Shown here: piece by piece, positions 51,116 through 61,125 of the stretch
Layout: the number at the start of each line of letters is the position of its first letter
Numbering within the stretch: position 1 is the first letter of the stretch
DNA from: Brevundimonas nasdae
GTDB taxonomy: Bacteria > Pseudomonadota > Alphaproteobacteria > Caulobacterales > Caulobacteraceae
DNA: 64,000 nucleotides
Direction of reading: 5' to 3'
NCBI RefSeq assembly: GCF_016654005.1
Contig: NZ_JAEPWN010000005.1
Span: 124,001-188,000, forward strand
Notes under the pieces: model-generated
The model's database searches: none
The model's input: the letters and a program-made list of their open reading frames with translations, nothing else
What the model was told of the DNA's origin: nothing
Translations under genes and position numbers: made by a program

Positions 51116-51904
51116 TCAGGCCTCGCTGCGGTAGCGGTCGGCCAGTTGGTTGACGCCGAAGCTGGGCAGCATGGCCTGGCGCGCGGTCTGCAGCCTGTCC
51201 CACAACCCCGCGTCGTCCAGCGGCGGTATGGTGACCAGTTCGCGCCGGTCAAAGCCGATCAGGGCCGCGTCGACCAGATCATCCACCTCCATCAGCGACG
51301 GGATCCTGCTCAGATCCGCGCCGGAGCGATCCCAGATTTCGGTGCGCGTGGCCGCCGGCAGCACCGCCTGGACATAGACGCCCTTGGGACCAAGCTCGTT
51401 GGCCAGACCCTGCGACAGATACAGGACGAAGGCCTTGGTGGCCCCATAGACCGACAAACCCAGTTCCGGCGCCAGTCCGACGACAGAGCCGATATTGATG
51501 ATCGCCCCCTGCCCCGCCTTGATGAAGCGCGGCGCGACCGCGCTGGCCAGGGCGGCGACGGCCGAGGCGTTCAGGCTGACCAGTCGCATGATGTCGCCTG
51601 CCTCCTGTCGGGTGAAGCCGCCGCTCAGGCTGGCGCCCGCATTGTTGACCAGAACCCCGATCCGCTCGTCGTCCCGCAGACGCGCCACGACCGCCTCCAC
51701 ATCCTCGACCCGGGTCAGGTCGGCGGCCAGCACCTCGATCTTCACGCCGGTCTCCGCCCGCAGCCGTTCAGCCAGGGTCTCCATCCGCGTCTTGTCGCGG
51801 GCGACCAGAACCAGATCATGCCCGCGCCGCGCGAACCGGTCGGCATAGGTCGCCCCGATGCCGCTGGAGGCGCCGGTGATGAGAACGGAAGGAAGGGTGG
51901 ACAT
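51116..51904 (-). CDS. Short-chain dehydrogenase/reductase
   Basis: The 262-residue SDR has the NAD(P)-binding TGASSGIGATYADRFARRG, NNAGAS, and the catalytic Ser-Tyr-Lys set (INIGSVVGL, SVYGATKAFVLYLSQ). Such short SDRs reduce ketones or aldehydes; the substrate is unknown. I chose MSTLPSV, preceded by a CAGGAG ribosome-binding site, because the longer frame runs through the operator. It diverges from a TetR gene and is presumably its target, a common detoxification arrangement. Confidence 0.9.
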   Translation of the reverse strand: MSTLPSVLITGASSGIGATYADRFARRGHDLVLVARDKTRMETLAERLRAETGVKIEVLAADLTRVEDVEAVVARLRDDERIGVLVNNAGASLSGGFTRQEAGDIMRLVSLNASAVAALASAVAPRFIKAGQGAIINIGSVVGLAPELGLSVYGATKAFVLYLSQGLANELGPKGVYVQAVLPAATRTEIWDRSGADLSRIPSLMEVDDLVDAALIGFDRRELVTIPPLDDAGLWDRLQTARQAMLPSFGVNQLADRYRSEA

Positions 51905-51928
51905 GTCGTCGGCTCCTGTCGCCAGTTT

Positions 51929-51979
51929 AATCATGACAGGCATCATGATTGTTGCCAAATATGACGCCCATCATGTATC
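51929..51979. promoter_or_regulatory. Paired palindromic operators between SDR and TetR genes
   Basis: A perfect palindrome AATCATGA-N6-TCATGATT covers 51929-51950. Its core ATGACAGGCATCATG (from 51933) is matched by ATGACGCCCATCATG (from 51961), 28 bases on. Both lie between the divergent start codons and probably bind the TetR protein. Confidence 0.75.
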
Positions 51980-52007
51980 CGTCAATGCCTGAACAGGAGA
52001 CGAGGCC

Positions 52008-52568
52008 ATGAAGGTCAGCCGCGACCAGATGCAGGCGAACCGCCGACGCATCCTCGATGCAGCCGGGGAGCGGTTTCGCGAAAGGGGGTTCGAGGCCGTC
52101 AGCGTCTCCGAGGTGATGAAGGCGGCCGGTCTGACGCACGGCGGCTTCTACGGCCATTTCTCGTCCAAGGACGATCTGATCGCCGAAACCCTGTCACATC
52201 TGGCGGACCAAAGCCTGCAGAGGCGCCCGGCCAGTCTGGACGCCTATGTGGACGACTATCTGTCCTCCCAGCATCGCGACAACCTCGGGCGCGGCTGCGC
52301 CACAGCGGCCCTGGCGTCCGACGCCCGGCGCCAGTCCGGCGAGGGCCGGACCGTCATGTCCGACGCCGTGGCCTCCCAGATCGCACGCTTCACCGACGCC
52401 CTGTCCACGCACGACGGCGCCGAAGACGCCCGCCGCGAAGCCATCGGCACATGGTCCGCCATGGTCGGCGCCCTCATCCTGGCCCGGTCCGTGGAGGACG
52501 AGGCCCTGTCCGATGAAATCCTGACCTCAACCAAAGACTGGATCCGACAAGGGCGCAGTCAGGGCTGA
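52008..52568 (+). CDS. TetR/AcrR-family transcriptional regulator
   Basis: The 186-residue protein has an N-terminal helix-turn-helix (RDQMQANRRRILDAAGERFRERGFEAVSVSEVMKAAGLTHGGFYGHFSSKDDLIAETL) of TetR type and a ligand-binding C-terminal domain (ALSDEILTSTKDWIRQG). Divergence from the SDR gene across paired operators predicts repression of both genes until an unknown ligand binds. The gene ends in a 10-base convergent overlap with the S41 peptidase. Confidence 0.92.
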   Translation: MKVSRDQMQANRRRILDAAGERFRERGFEAVSVSEVMKAAGLTHGGFYGHFSSKDDLIAETLSHLADQSLQRRPASLDAYVDDYLSSQHRDNLGRGCATAALASDARRQSGEGRTVMSDAVASQIARFTDALSTHDGAEDARREAIGTWSAMVGALILARSVEDEALSDEILTSTKDWIRQGRSQG

Positions 52569-53647
52569 TCCCCCGACGACGCATCCAGCGAGGCCAGTCC
52601 CTCCTCAGCGATCTCGCGGCGGACGCCTTGTGCGTCCTTAAGGACGGCCTCCAGCGCCAGACGATGGGCGCGGGTCAAAGCCTGTTCGCTCGGAACCTCG
52701 ACATCAGGGCTTACGCCGACGCCTTCCCAGTTCGCGCCGGTCAGGGTGTTGGCGACCTGCTCCATCGGAATGAAGGCGGCGAAACCCTTGGCCAGGGGTC
52801 GTAAACCACCCGGCGTGGCCGCGCCATAGGTCGTCTGTCCAATCAGGGTCGCCCGGCGCAGGGCCTGCAGGTCATAGGCGAACTCTTCAGCGCCGGAGCC
52901 GGTTCGCTTGTCGATCAGCACAAAGACCGGCCTGTCCGCGAAGTTCGGCGTCCTGGGTTCGGCGTAATAGGTTCGACTGGCCGTGGCGTCGTGCGGGTTC
53001 TGGGTTCTGACGGTAGGGGTGCGCTCCCTCACCAGATGGCCAATTGCATTCGCCACCCCGGCCGGATCGCCGCCAGGCGCGCCCCGGACATCGATAATCA
53101 GCGCGCTGACATCCGACAGCATGTTCAATCCGGCGGCCAGTTTCTCGGCGCTGGGCGGGCTGTCCAGGAACATTCGAACACGTAGATAGCCCACATTGCC
53201 GGCCAACCAGCGGACCTCGGGAATCTCGCCGCCGCGAAGACGCACCTCTTCCTGAAAGGCCGCCACGTCTTCCGTTGTCGGCGGCGCCTCATTGAAGCCT
53301 GCCGTGACCTCTGGCCCCACATAGCGGACGCGGAAGTGGCGATCATCGACGACCGGCGCGATCTGGGTGTCGATCAGGGCCAACAATCCGGCGGCGGTGC
53401 GCGCCTCGCGAAACGCGCCGCGCCGCTCCATCGCCTCTATCGTCCGTGCTGCCGCGATGCCCCGATCATGAAAGGCGAACCGCTCTCTCAGCACCTGCGC
53501 CAGCGACAGAACCACCGCGCGATTATCGGCGGCGCTCATCGTCACGGCGGATGGGTCCGCATTCGACACCGGTTGTGCAGCAGAAACGTCAGGAATGAAC
53601 GCAAGGGTGATCGCGGCCGCGCAGGCAGCGGAAATTGTTCGGATCAT
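52559..53647 (-). CDS. S41-family peptidase (IRBP-like), second copy
   Basis: The 362-residue protein has a signal peptide (RTISAACAAAITLAFIPDVSAA), a helical domain (LAQVLRERFAFHDRGIAAARTIEAM) and an S41 core: GNVGYLRVRMFLDSPPSAEKL, ALIIDVRGAPGGDPAGVANA, DKRTGSGAEEFAYDLQALRRATLIGQTTYGAATPGG with the likely Ser nucleophile in GSGAEEF. Its architecture parallels the S41 gene at 46.9 kb. I start at the Met before IRTISAA; an upstream Met nine codons earlier is possible. It lies downstream of acnA beyond a strong terminator. Confidence 0.83.
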   Translation of the reverse strand: MIRTISAACAAAITLAFIPDVSAAQPVSNADPSAVTMSAADNRAVVLSLAQVLRERFAFHDRGIAAARTIEAMERRGAFREARTAAGLLALIDTQIAPVVDDRHFRVRYVGPEVTAGFNEAPPTTEDVAAFQEEVRLRGGEIPEVRWLAGNVGYLRVRMFLDSPPSAEKLAAGLNMLSDVSALIIDVRGAPGGDPAGVANAIGHLVRERTPTVRTQNPHDATASRTYYAEPRTPNFADRPVFVLIDKRTGSGAEEFAYDLQALRRATLIGQTTYGAATPGGLRPLAKGFAAFIPMEQVANTLTGANWEGVGVSPDVEVPSEQALTRAHRLALEAVLKDAQGVRREIAEEGLASLDASSGDQP

Positions 53648-53749
53648 GAGGCTCTCTCTGCGGTCTTCACGCATCAAGGAGGCTTCCGGCAGGGCGAACG
53701 GATGCACGTCAGCGGAAAGTTTCCACAAATCACGGTCCCATCACCCACG

Positions 53750-53781
53750 AAAAAGGCCGGTGGATTGCTCCACCGGCCTTT
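53750..53781 (-). terminator. Intrinsic terminator of acnA
   Basis: AAAGGCCGGTGGA (53752-53764) and TCCACCGGCCTTT (53769-53781) form a perfect 13-bp stem with a 4-base loop; on the minus strand a T-run follows (plus A at 53750-53754). Confidence 0.92.
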
Positions 53782-53805
53782 GCCGTATTCGACTGAAGCC
53801 GCGCC

Positions 53806-56532
<2,727 letters not shown>

Positions 56533-56726
56533 GGAGCATTCCTCTGGTCAGCGCCGCCCGACAATCCGGTTGCGCCTTCGCGCGACAGACGCAGCGGCTC
56601 ACAGGACCCCTGCGCGCGCGGCGAAAGCCTGCTGCGGCAACCGCGCATATAGTCCTGCGTGATCCCACCGTCCATGAGTCCACACCCCTGACGTGGACAT
56701 TGAGAAGGGTTCGCAACATTATCGCA

Positions 56727-56771
56727 CAGATCGGCATCGCCCAGATCGGCATCGCCCAGATCGGCCCGCCC
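56727..56771 (+). repeat. 15-base tandem repeat before ccmA
   Basis: The unit CAGATCGGCATCGCC occurs at 56727 and 56742, and a third, partly degenerate unit (CAGATCGGCCCGCCC) at 56757. It ends 2 bases before the ccmA ATG, filling the place where a ribosome-binding site would be. Confidence 0.85.
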
Positions 56772-56773
56772 GC

Positions 56774-57397
56774 ATGATCCACACCCTGACCCTGGCCGAC
56801 CTGACCGTCATACGCGGCGAGCGCAGGCTGTTTAAAGGCCTGAACCTGGAACTGAAGGCAGGCCAGGCCCTGGCGCTGACAGGGGCGAACGGCGCCGGCA
56901 AGACCAGCCTGTTGCGCGCCATCGCCGGTCTGCTGCGGCCCGACGCCGGGACCATCGCGTTCCGCGACGGCGACGGCAATCTGCTGGACGAGCGCACGGC
57001 GCGCGGGCGCGAGGTCCATTTCCTGGGCCATCAGGACGCGCTGAAGACGGGACGGACGACGCGGGAAGAACTGGGCTTCCAGTGCGACTGGCTGGGCCAC
57101 ACCCAGCACGGTTTTGACCACGCCGCCGAGGCGTTCGGCCTGCAGCCCCTGCTGGACCTGGAGGTGCGCCGCCTGTCCGCAGGTCAGCGCCGTCGTCTGG
57201 CCATGGGTCGGCTGATCGGGTCGCCACGCGCCCTGTGGCTTCTGGACGAACCGATGGCGCCGCTGGATGTGCGCTGGCGCGAGGCCTTCGCCGACCAGAT
57301 GCGCCGCCATCTGGACGCTGACGGTCTGATCGTCGCCGCCGTACATGATCCGCTGCCCATTCCCGTCCGCACGCTTGATCTGGGAGGTCTGGGATGA
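56774..57397 (+). CDS. ccmA: Cytochrome c maturation ABC transporter ATPase CcmA
   Basis: CcmA is the ATPase of the CcmABCD haem-handling complex that releases haem-CcmE for cytochrome c maturation (system I). The 207-residue protein has Walker A GANGAGKTSLLRAIAG, a degenerate ABC signature LSAGQRRRLAMGRL, Walker B LWLLDEPMAPLD and the switch His (AAVHDP). The ATG at 56774 is closest to the domain start; the frame extends upstream through the tandem repeat. No clear ribosome-binding site precedes it. Confidence 0.95.
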   Translation: MIHTLTLADLTVIRGERRLFKGLNLELKAGQALALTGANGAGKTSLLRAIAGLLRPDAGTIAFRDGDGNLLDERTARGREVHFLGHQDALKTGRTTREELGFQCDWLGHTQHGFDHAAEAFGLQPLLDLEVRRLSAGQRRRLAMGRLIGSPRALWLLDEPMAPLDVRWREAFADQMRRHLDADGLIVAAVHDPLPIPVRTLDLGGLG

Positions 57398-58104
57398 GCC
57401 GCCCCTCCGTTCAGCGCGAACCGCGTCCGCCGGGCCTGCGCGGCGCCACCCGCGTGCTGCTGGAGCGTGAGCTTGATCTGGCCTGGAGCGGCGGCGGCGG
57501 GCCCTTGCTGGCCTGCGGCTTCTTCGTCTGTCTGACGGCGGTGCTGCCCCTGGCGGTCGGCGGGGATTTTCGCACGCTGGGCCCTGTCGCCGGCGGCGTC
57601 GCCTGGCTGGCCCTGGCCCTGGCGTCGCTGCTGTCGCTGGAGCGGCTGTTCGAACGTGACCTGGAGGATGGGGCGCTGGACCTGCTCGCGCTGGGTCATC
57701 TGCCGATGGAGGCCGTGGTCATGATCAAGGCCCTGGCCCAGTGGATCGCCGTCGGCGTTCCGCTGGGCCTGACGGCCCCCATCGCCGCCATGGCGCTGGG
57801 CCTGCCGCCTGGGCTCGCCCCCCTGACGGCCCTGTCCGCCCTGATCGGCGGAGCAGGTTTCGCCCTGACCGGGACGCTGGGCGCCGCCCTGGCGCTGGGC
57901 GCACGGCGCGGCGGCCTGCTGATCGCGGTCGTCGTCCTGCCCCTGTTCATTCCGCCCGTCGTCTTCGGCGCAGGCGCCCTGGAACGGGCGTCCAGCGGCC
58001 AGTCGCCTGTCCCCGCGCTGGCCTTCCTGGGCGCCTATGTCCTGTTCGCCGCCGTCATCACCGCCTTCGCCAGCGCCGCCGCCGTCAGGAACGCCCAGGA
58101 ATGA
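57394..58104 (+). CDS. ccmB: Haem exporter membrane subunit CcmB
   Basis: The 236-residue protein has six predicted membrane helices and the CcmB motifs LERELDLAWSGGG, SLERLFERDLEDGALDLLAL, and IKALAQWIAVGVPL. It forms the membrane part of the CcmA2B transporter. Its ATG overlaps the ccmA stop by four bases, so it is coupled to ccmA. Confidence 0.94.
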   Translation: MSRPSVQREPRPPGLRGATRVLLERELDLAWSGGGGPLLACGFFVCLTAVLPLAVGGDFRTLGPVAGGVAWLALALASLLSLERLFERDLEDGALDLLALGHLPMEAVVMIKALAQWIAVGVPLGLTAPIAAMALGLPPGLAPLTALSALIGGAGFALTGTLGAALALGARRGGLLIAVVVLPLFIPPVVFGAGALERASSGQSPVPALAFLGAYVLFAAVITAFASAAAVRNAQE

Positions 58105-58178
58105 CGCCAGAGATGATGCCAGAGATCATGCAGGACCGCCGCTTGCCCCTCGCCGCGACGCCGCGTAAGCGCTGACCG

Positions 58179-58898
58179 ATGTTCGGCCTGTCAAACCCGC
58201 AGCGCTTCATGGCCTTCACCGGGCCGCTGACCCCCATTCTGTGGGGGCTGGCCGTCGTGTTGCTGGCGGTCGGAAGCTGGCTCAGCTTCACCGTGCCCGC
58301 CGATTATCAGCAGGGCGAGACGGTGCGGATCATGTTCGTCCATGTGCCCGCCGCCGTCTGGGGGCTGGGCGCCTATGCGGCCCTGGGCGTGTCCAGCTTT
58401 TTTGCCCTGGTCTTCCGTCACGCCCTGGCCGACGCCGCCGCCCGCGCCGCCGCCCTGCCGGGCGCGGCCTTCACCGCCCTGGCCCTGTTCACTGGTTCGC
58501 TGTGGGGCAAGCCGATGTGGGGCACCTGGTGGGTGTGGGACGCGCGGCTGACCAGTGTGCTGGTGCTGTTCCTGTTCTATCTTGGCTATATGGCGCTGAG
58601 AGCCTCCATCGACGACGAGCAGAAGGGAGCGCGCGCCGCCGCCGTGCTGGGTCTGGTCGGCCTGATCAATCTGCCGATCGTCAAATTCTCGGTCGACTGG
58701 TGGAACACCCTGCACCAGCCCGCCAGTTTTCTGACGCCCGGATCATCGGGGCTGGACCCAGTCTATCTGCCGCCCTTTCTGACCATGTTGGCGGCCTATG
58801 GCGTGCTGTTCCTGGCCCTGTGGCTTACCGCGATCCGCACCGAGGTCCGGCGTCGCCGCGTCGTCACCCTGCGCGCCCGACAGGCGCTGGAAGCTTAA
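58179..58898 (+). CDS. ccmC: Haem-handling protein CcmC
   Basis: CcmC loads haem onto CcmE. The 239-residue protein has six transmembrane helices and the tryptophan-rich WWD segment GKPMWGTWWVWDARLTSVLVLFLFYLGYMAL, with haem-ligand histidines in FVHVPAAVWGL and WWNTLHQPASF. Positions and length match the family. About 75 bases separate it from ccmB. Confidence 0.96.
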   Translation: MFGLSNPQRFMAFTGPLTPILWGLAVVLLAVGSWLSFTVPADYQQGETVRIMFVHVPAAVWGLGAYAALGVSSFFALVFRHALADAAARAAALPGAAFTALALFTGSLWGKPMWGTWWVWDARLTSVLVLFLFYLGYMALRASIDDEQKGARAAAVLGLVGLINLPIVKFSVDWWNTLHQPASFLTPGSSGLDPVYLPPFLTMLAAYGVLFLALWLTAIRTEVRRRRVVTLRARQALEA

Positions 58899-58912
58899 GG
58901 ATGGAGGCCTGA

Positions 58913-59110
58913 ATGCTGGACCTCGACATGGGCCGTTACGCGCTGTTCGTCTGGCCCGCCTGGGGCGCCAGCGCCCTGGTCCTGATCGCTCTGGCCGCCC
59001 GCGCCCTCATCGCCTCGCGCCGGTGGAAGCGCGAACTCAAGCACCTGACAGACGCCGATGAGGCAGCGCGTTCTCAAGCAGCGCAACGCGCGGCAGGACA
59101 GGAACAATGA
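58913..59110 (+). CDS. ccmD: Haem exporter accessory protein CcmD
   Basis: This 65-residue protein has one transmembrane helix (YALFVWPAWGASALVLIALAARALIAS) followed by the basic RRWKREL segment typical of CcmD, which tethers haem-CcmE to CcmABC. Its C-terminal residues (SQAAQRAAGQEQ) are encoded by a copy of the dispersed CTCAAGCAGCG repeat, which also reaches to just before the next start. It overlaps ccmG by four bases. Confidence 0.85.
   Translation: MLDLDMGRYALFVWPAWGASALVLIALAARALIASRRWKRELKHLTDADEAARSQAAQRAAGQEQ
59069..59102 (+). repeat. Dispersed repeat copy inside the end of ccmD
   Basis: CTCAAGCAGCGCAACGCGCG lies in the last codons of ccmD and ends 4 bases before the ccmG ATG, closely like the copies before truB and rpsO. 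Here it is translated. Confidence 0.6.
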
Positions 59111-59670
59111 ACCGCTGGCTGGCGCTGATCCCCCTGGCCGTGCTTGCGGCTCTCGCCGTACTGTTCGTCGGCTGGTCGTTGAATCGTGACCCCGCCTACA
59201 AGCCTGACGCCATGGTCGGCCAGCAGATCCCCGAGACGGTCCTGCCCATGCTGACCGGCGACCAGCCCGGCCCAGGCAATCTGGACCTGAAGACCGCCGG
59301 GGTGGGCAAACCCATGCTGGTCAATGTCTTCGCCTCCTGGTGCGCGCCGTGCCGGGTGGAGCACCCCAAGCTGCTGGAACTGAAGGCGCGCGGCGTCAAT
59401 GTGGTCGGCATCGCCTACAAGGACGAACCGGTGGCCACCCGCGCCTTCCTGGATGAACTGGGCGATCCGTTCGCGCTGGTTCTGGTGGACCATGAGGGAC
59501 GCGCCGGGCTGGACCTGGGGATTTCAGGCGTGCCCGAGACCTTCGCCGTCGACGCCATGGGCCGGATCACCGCCAAACACTCCGGCCCGCTGTTGAACGA
59601 TGCGGATATCGAGCGCCTGGTCGCCTCGATGCAGGCCCCGCCGCGCCAGCCGCCCAGCGCAAAACACTGA
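59107..59670 (+). CDS. ccmG: Thiol:disulphide oxidoreductase CcmG/DsbE
   Basis: CcmG reduces apocytochrome c or CcmH disulphides for haem attachment in the periplasm. The 187-residue protein has a signal anchor (WLALIPLAVLAALAVLFVGWSL) and a thioredoxin domain with C79-A-P-C82 (VNVFASWCAPCRVEHP) and the cis-Pro loop GISGVPETFAVD. The next step genes ccmE, ccmF and ccmH are not in the window. Confidence 0.95.
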   Translation: MNRWLALIPLAVLAALAVLFVGWSLNRDPAYKPDAMVGQQIPETVLPMLTGDQPGPGNLDLKTAGVGKPMLVNVFASWCAPCRVEHPKLLELKARGVNVVGIAYKDEPVATRAFLDELGDPFALVLVDHEGRAGLDLGISGVPETFAVDAMGRITAKHSGPLLNDADIERLVASMQAPPRQPPSAKH

Positions 59671-59686
59671 AAGCTTCACCGGCGCA

Positions 59687-59718
59687 TTAACCATTTCTCG
59701 ACGGTATGCGTTAACCAT
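59687..59718 (+). promoter_or_regulatory. Two direct TTAACCAT half-sites (CtrA-like)
   Basis: TTAACCAT occurs at 59687-59694 and 59711-59718, 24 bases apart, each preceded by GC(A/G). This is the half-site motif of CtrA, the master cell-cycle regulator of Caulobacterales. The second copy ends 6 bases before the ATG of the following small gene. Confidence 0.55.
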
Positions 59719-59724
59719 GTCCGC

Positions 59725-59994
59725 ATGAGCGCGATTCGCCCCGGAATGTCTTTGACGCCGACCCAGCAGGGGTTGGACCTGCCCAGCGCACGCAGCGCCC
59801 AGGCGGCCTTCTTCCGGGCGGCGATGAACCAGGCGCAGGCTGCGGCTGCTCCATCGGCGCCCCTGCCTTCCGCCGCCGTCATGTCCACGATCCTCACGGT
59901 CAGCCCGACCCGCCCGGCCGAGGCGCCGCCCAGCGCCCAGCGCGAGGAGCCCCGGATCATGCGCCCCGGGACCTATCTCGACATTCGGGTCTGA
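59725..59994 (+). CDS. Small Ala/Pro-rich protein of unknown function
   Basis: The 89-residue product has no signal peptide or membrane segment; its centre is Ala/Pro/Ser-rich and likely disordered, and it ends with the distinctive RPGTYLDIRV, which looks like a conserved peptide. Coding bias and two CtrA-type half-sites immediately upstream support a real gene, possibly cell-cycle or motility regulated, but this is inference. Its stop meets the stop of the convergent M48 gene. Confidence 0.6.
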   Translation: MSAIRPGMSLTPTQQGLDLPSARSAQAAFFRAAMNQAQAAAAPSAPLPSAAVMSTILTVSPTRPAEAPPSAQREEPRIMRPGTYLDIRV

Positions 59995-60753
59995 TCAGCT
60001 CCAGCCGCGGCTGGCGATATACTGCTCCAGCGCCGTGACGCGCGTCGCATCGGACGGGTGGGTCGAGGCGAACTGCGGCGTCGCCGTCTGACGCTGCGCC
60101 GCCATCAGCCGCCACAGGGCCACCGACTGGCTGGGCCGCCACCCGGCCGCCTGAACATAGTCCACGCCCAACCGATCCGCCTCCAGTTCGTCGCGACGCG
60201 AATAGGGCAGGAGGACCCCGTACTGGGCCGCCAGACCGCCATAGGCGCCCACCGCCTGCCCATAGTCGCCCGCGATCCTCTGACCCAGCTGCAGGCCGAT
60301 GGAGGTCACGGCCTGGGACGAGGAACGCTCCGCCGCATGATTGGCGACGACGTGCGCGATCTCGTGGCCGATGACGGCGGCCAGCTGGTCGTCGTTCTGC
60401 ACCAGCGACAACAGACCCGTGGTCACGCCGATCTGGCCGGACGGCAGGACGAAGGCGTTGGGGCTGGTGTTGGTGAAGACCGCATAGTCCCAGGTCCGAT
60501 TGTCGAGACGGGCCGCCTGCACCAGCTTGCTCCCCACCCGGCGGATGCGGTCGACCTGGGCGCCCGTCGTGGTCACGTTCTGGGTGCGGACAGCCTCGGC
60601 CCAGGCGGCGTTCGACTGCTGGATCATCGAGGCGTTGTCGACGATCAGGAACTGGCTGCGGCCCAGGGCCTCGTTATAGGCGCAGGCGCCCAGCGCGATG
60701 CCAGAGACGGCGAGTGCGGCCAACGCGACCAGTTTGCGGCGGTGACGGATCAT
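59995..60753 (-). CDS. M48-family zinc metalloprotease lipoprotein
   Basis: The 252-residue protein has a lipoprotein signal (LAALAVSGIALGAC, Cys24), the zinc motif HEIAH (His130, Glu131, His134 in AAVIGHEIAHVVANH) and the third ligand Glu in RDELEADRLG, as in LoiP/BepA-type periplasmic M48 proteases that act in outer-membrane quality control. The Met at 60753 is preferred to one four codons earlier because a GAGG lies at good distance. It is encoded on the minus strand just beyond the tRNA-Gly fragment. Confidence 0.9.
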   Translation of the reverse strand: MIRHRRKLVALAALAVSGIALGACAYNEALGRSQFLIVDNASMIQQSNAAWAEAVRTQNVTTTGAQVDRIRRVGSKLVQAARLDNRTWDYAVFTNTSPNAFVLPSGQIGVTTGLLSLVQNDDQLAAVIGHEIAHVVANHAAERSSSQAVTSIGLQLGQRIAGDYGQAVGAYGGLAAQYGVLLPYSRRDELEADRLGVDYVQAAGWRPSQSVALWRLMAAQRQTATPQFASTHPSDATRVTALEQYIASRGWS

Positions 60754-60865
60754 GGACGGCCTCATCGAATGGTGCGGCCCAGCCAAGCAAATCCTGTCCG
60801 ACAGGTCGAGAGGACGAAAGGCCGCCCGCTTCCGAAATCCAGATGAGAAACAGACCTGAAACGAC

Positions 60866-60895
60866 AAACGGCCCGTCATTTCTGACGGGCCGTTT
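60866..60895 (-). terminator. Hairpin terminator downstream of the tRNA-Gly remnant
   Basis: AAACGGCCCGTCA (60866-60878) pairs perfectly with TGACGGGCCGTTT (60883-60895) around 4 bases. It lies 13 bases beyond the CCA end of the tRNA fragment in the minus direction and was probably the terminator of the intact tRNA-Gly gene; it can also act on the plus strand. Confidence 0.8.
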
Positions 60896-60908
60896 CGTGT
60901 TCTCGACT

Positions 60909-60959
60909 TGGAGCGGGCGAAGAGATTCGAACTCTCGACCCCAACCTTGGCAATGTTGG
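60909..60959 (-). pseudogene. tRNA-Gly(GCC) 3' fragment, attachment-site half
   Basis: The minus strand from about 60959 to 60909 reads like the anticodon arm, variable loop, T-arm (GGTTCGAATC-type loop, here GAGTTCGAATCTC), acceptor 3' strand and encoded CCA of tRNA-Gly with anticodon GCC (TTGCCAA, plus strand TTGGCAA at 60947-60953). The 5' half (D-arm and 5' acceptor) is absent; beyond the anticodon stem the sequence is unrelated, and one anticodon-stem base is changed. This is the expected product of a tyrosine integrase inserting at the anticodon loop: an att site flanking the adjacent integrase. The full tRNA-Gly should lie at the other end of the element. Confidence 0.8.
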
Positions 60960-61074
60960 GGATCAGCATTTCCGGGCTTTTCAGGACGTTCCAAAAATCA
61001 GCTTTGTATGTTGTTTTGCATAGAGTTTCTTGTTTATCCGGTTGCGGAGCGTTTCGGCCGGTTTCACTTGAGTT

Positions 61075-61093
61075 GGTAGCGGAGTGGTAGCGG
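61075..61093 (+). repeat. Direct repeats before the integrase
   Basis: GGTAGCGG occurs at 61075 and 61086 with an 11-base period, between the tRNA fragment and the integrase gene. Such short repeats near attachment sites can be integrase arm-type binding sites. Confidence 0.35.
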
Positions 61094-61125
61094 TGGCTCG
61101 GAAATGAGCGTATATTTCTATCGCC

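Noticed and set aside
48441..51203. 920-codon minus-strand frame opposite acnB
   Set aside because: Shadow of the aconitase gene; composition typical of antisense translation in GC-rich DNA.
56727..56771. CRISPR-like repeats
   Set aside because: Units are 15 bases without spacers, so a simple tandem repeat; the IS21 end repeats at 62570 are likewise not CRISPR.
60908..61090. Open frame reading MERAKRFELSTPTLAM next to the integrase, and the related 121-codon frame beginning at 60714
   Set aside because: These are translations of the tRNA-Gly 3' end; the peptide string is a well-known spurious annotation from tRNA genes, so I call the region a tRNA fragment instead.
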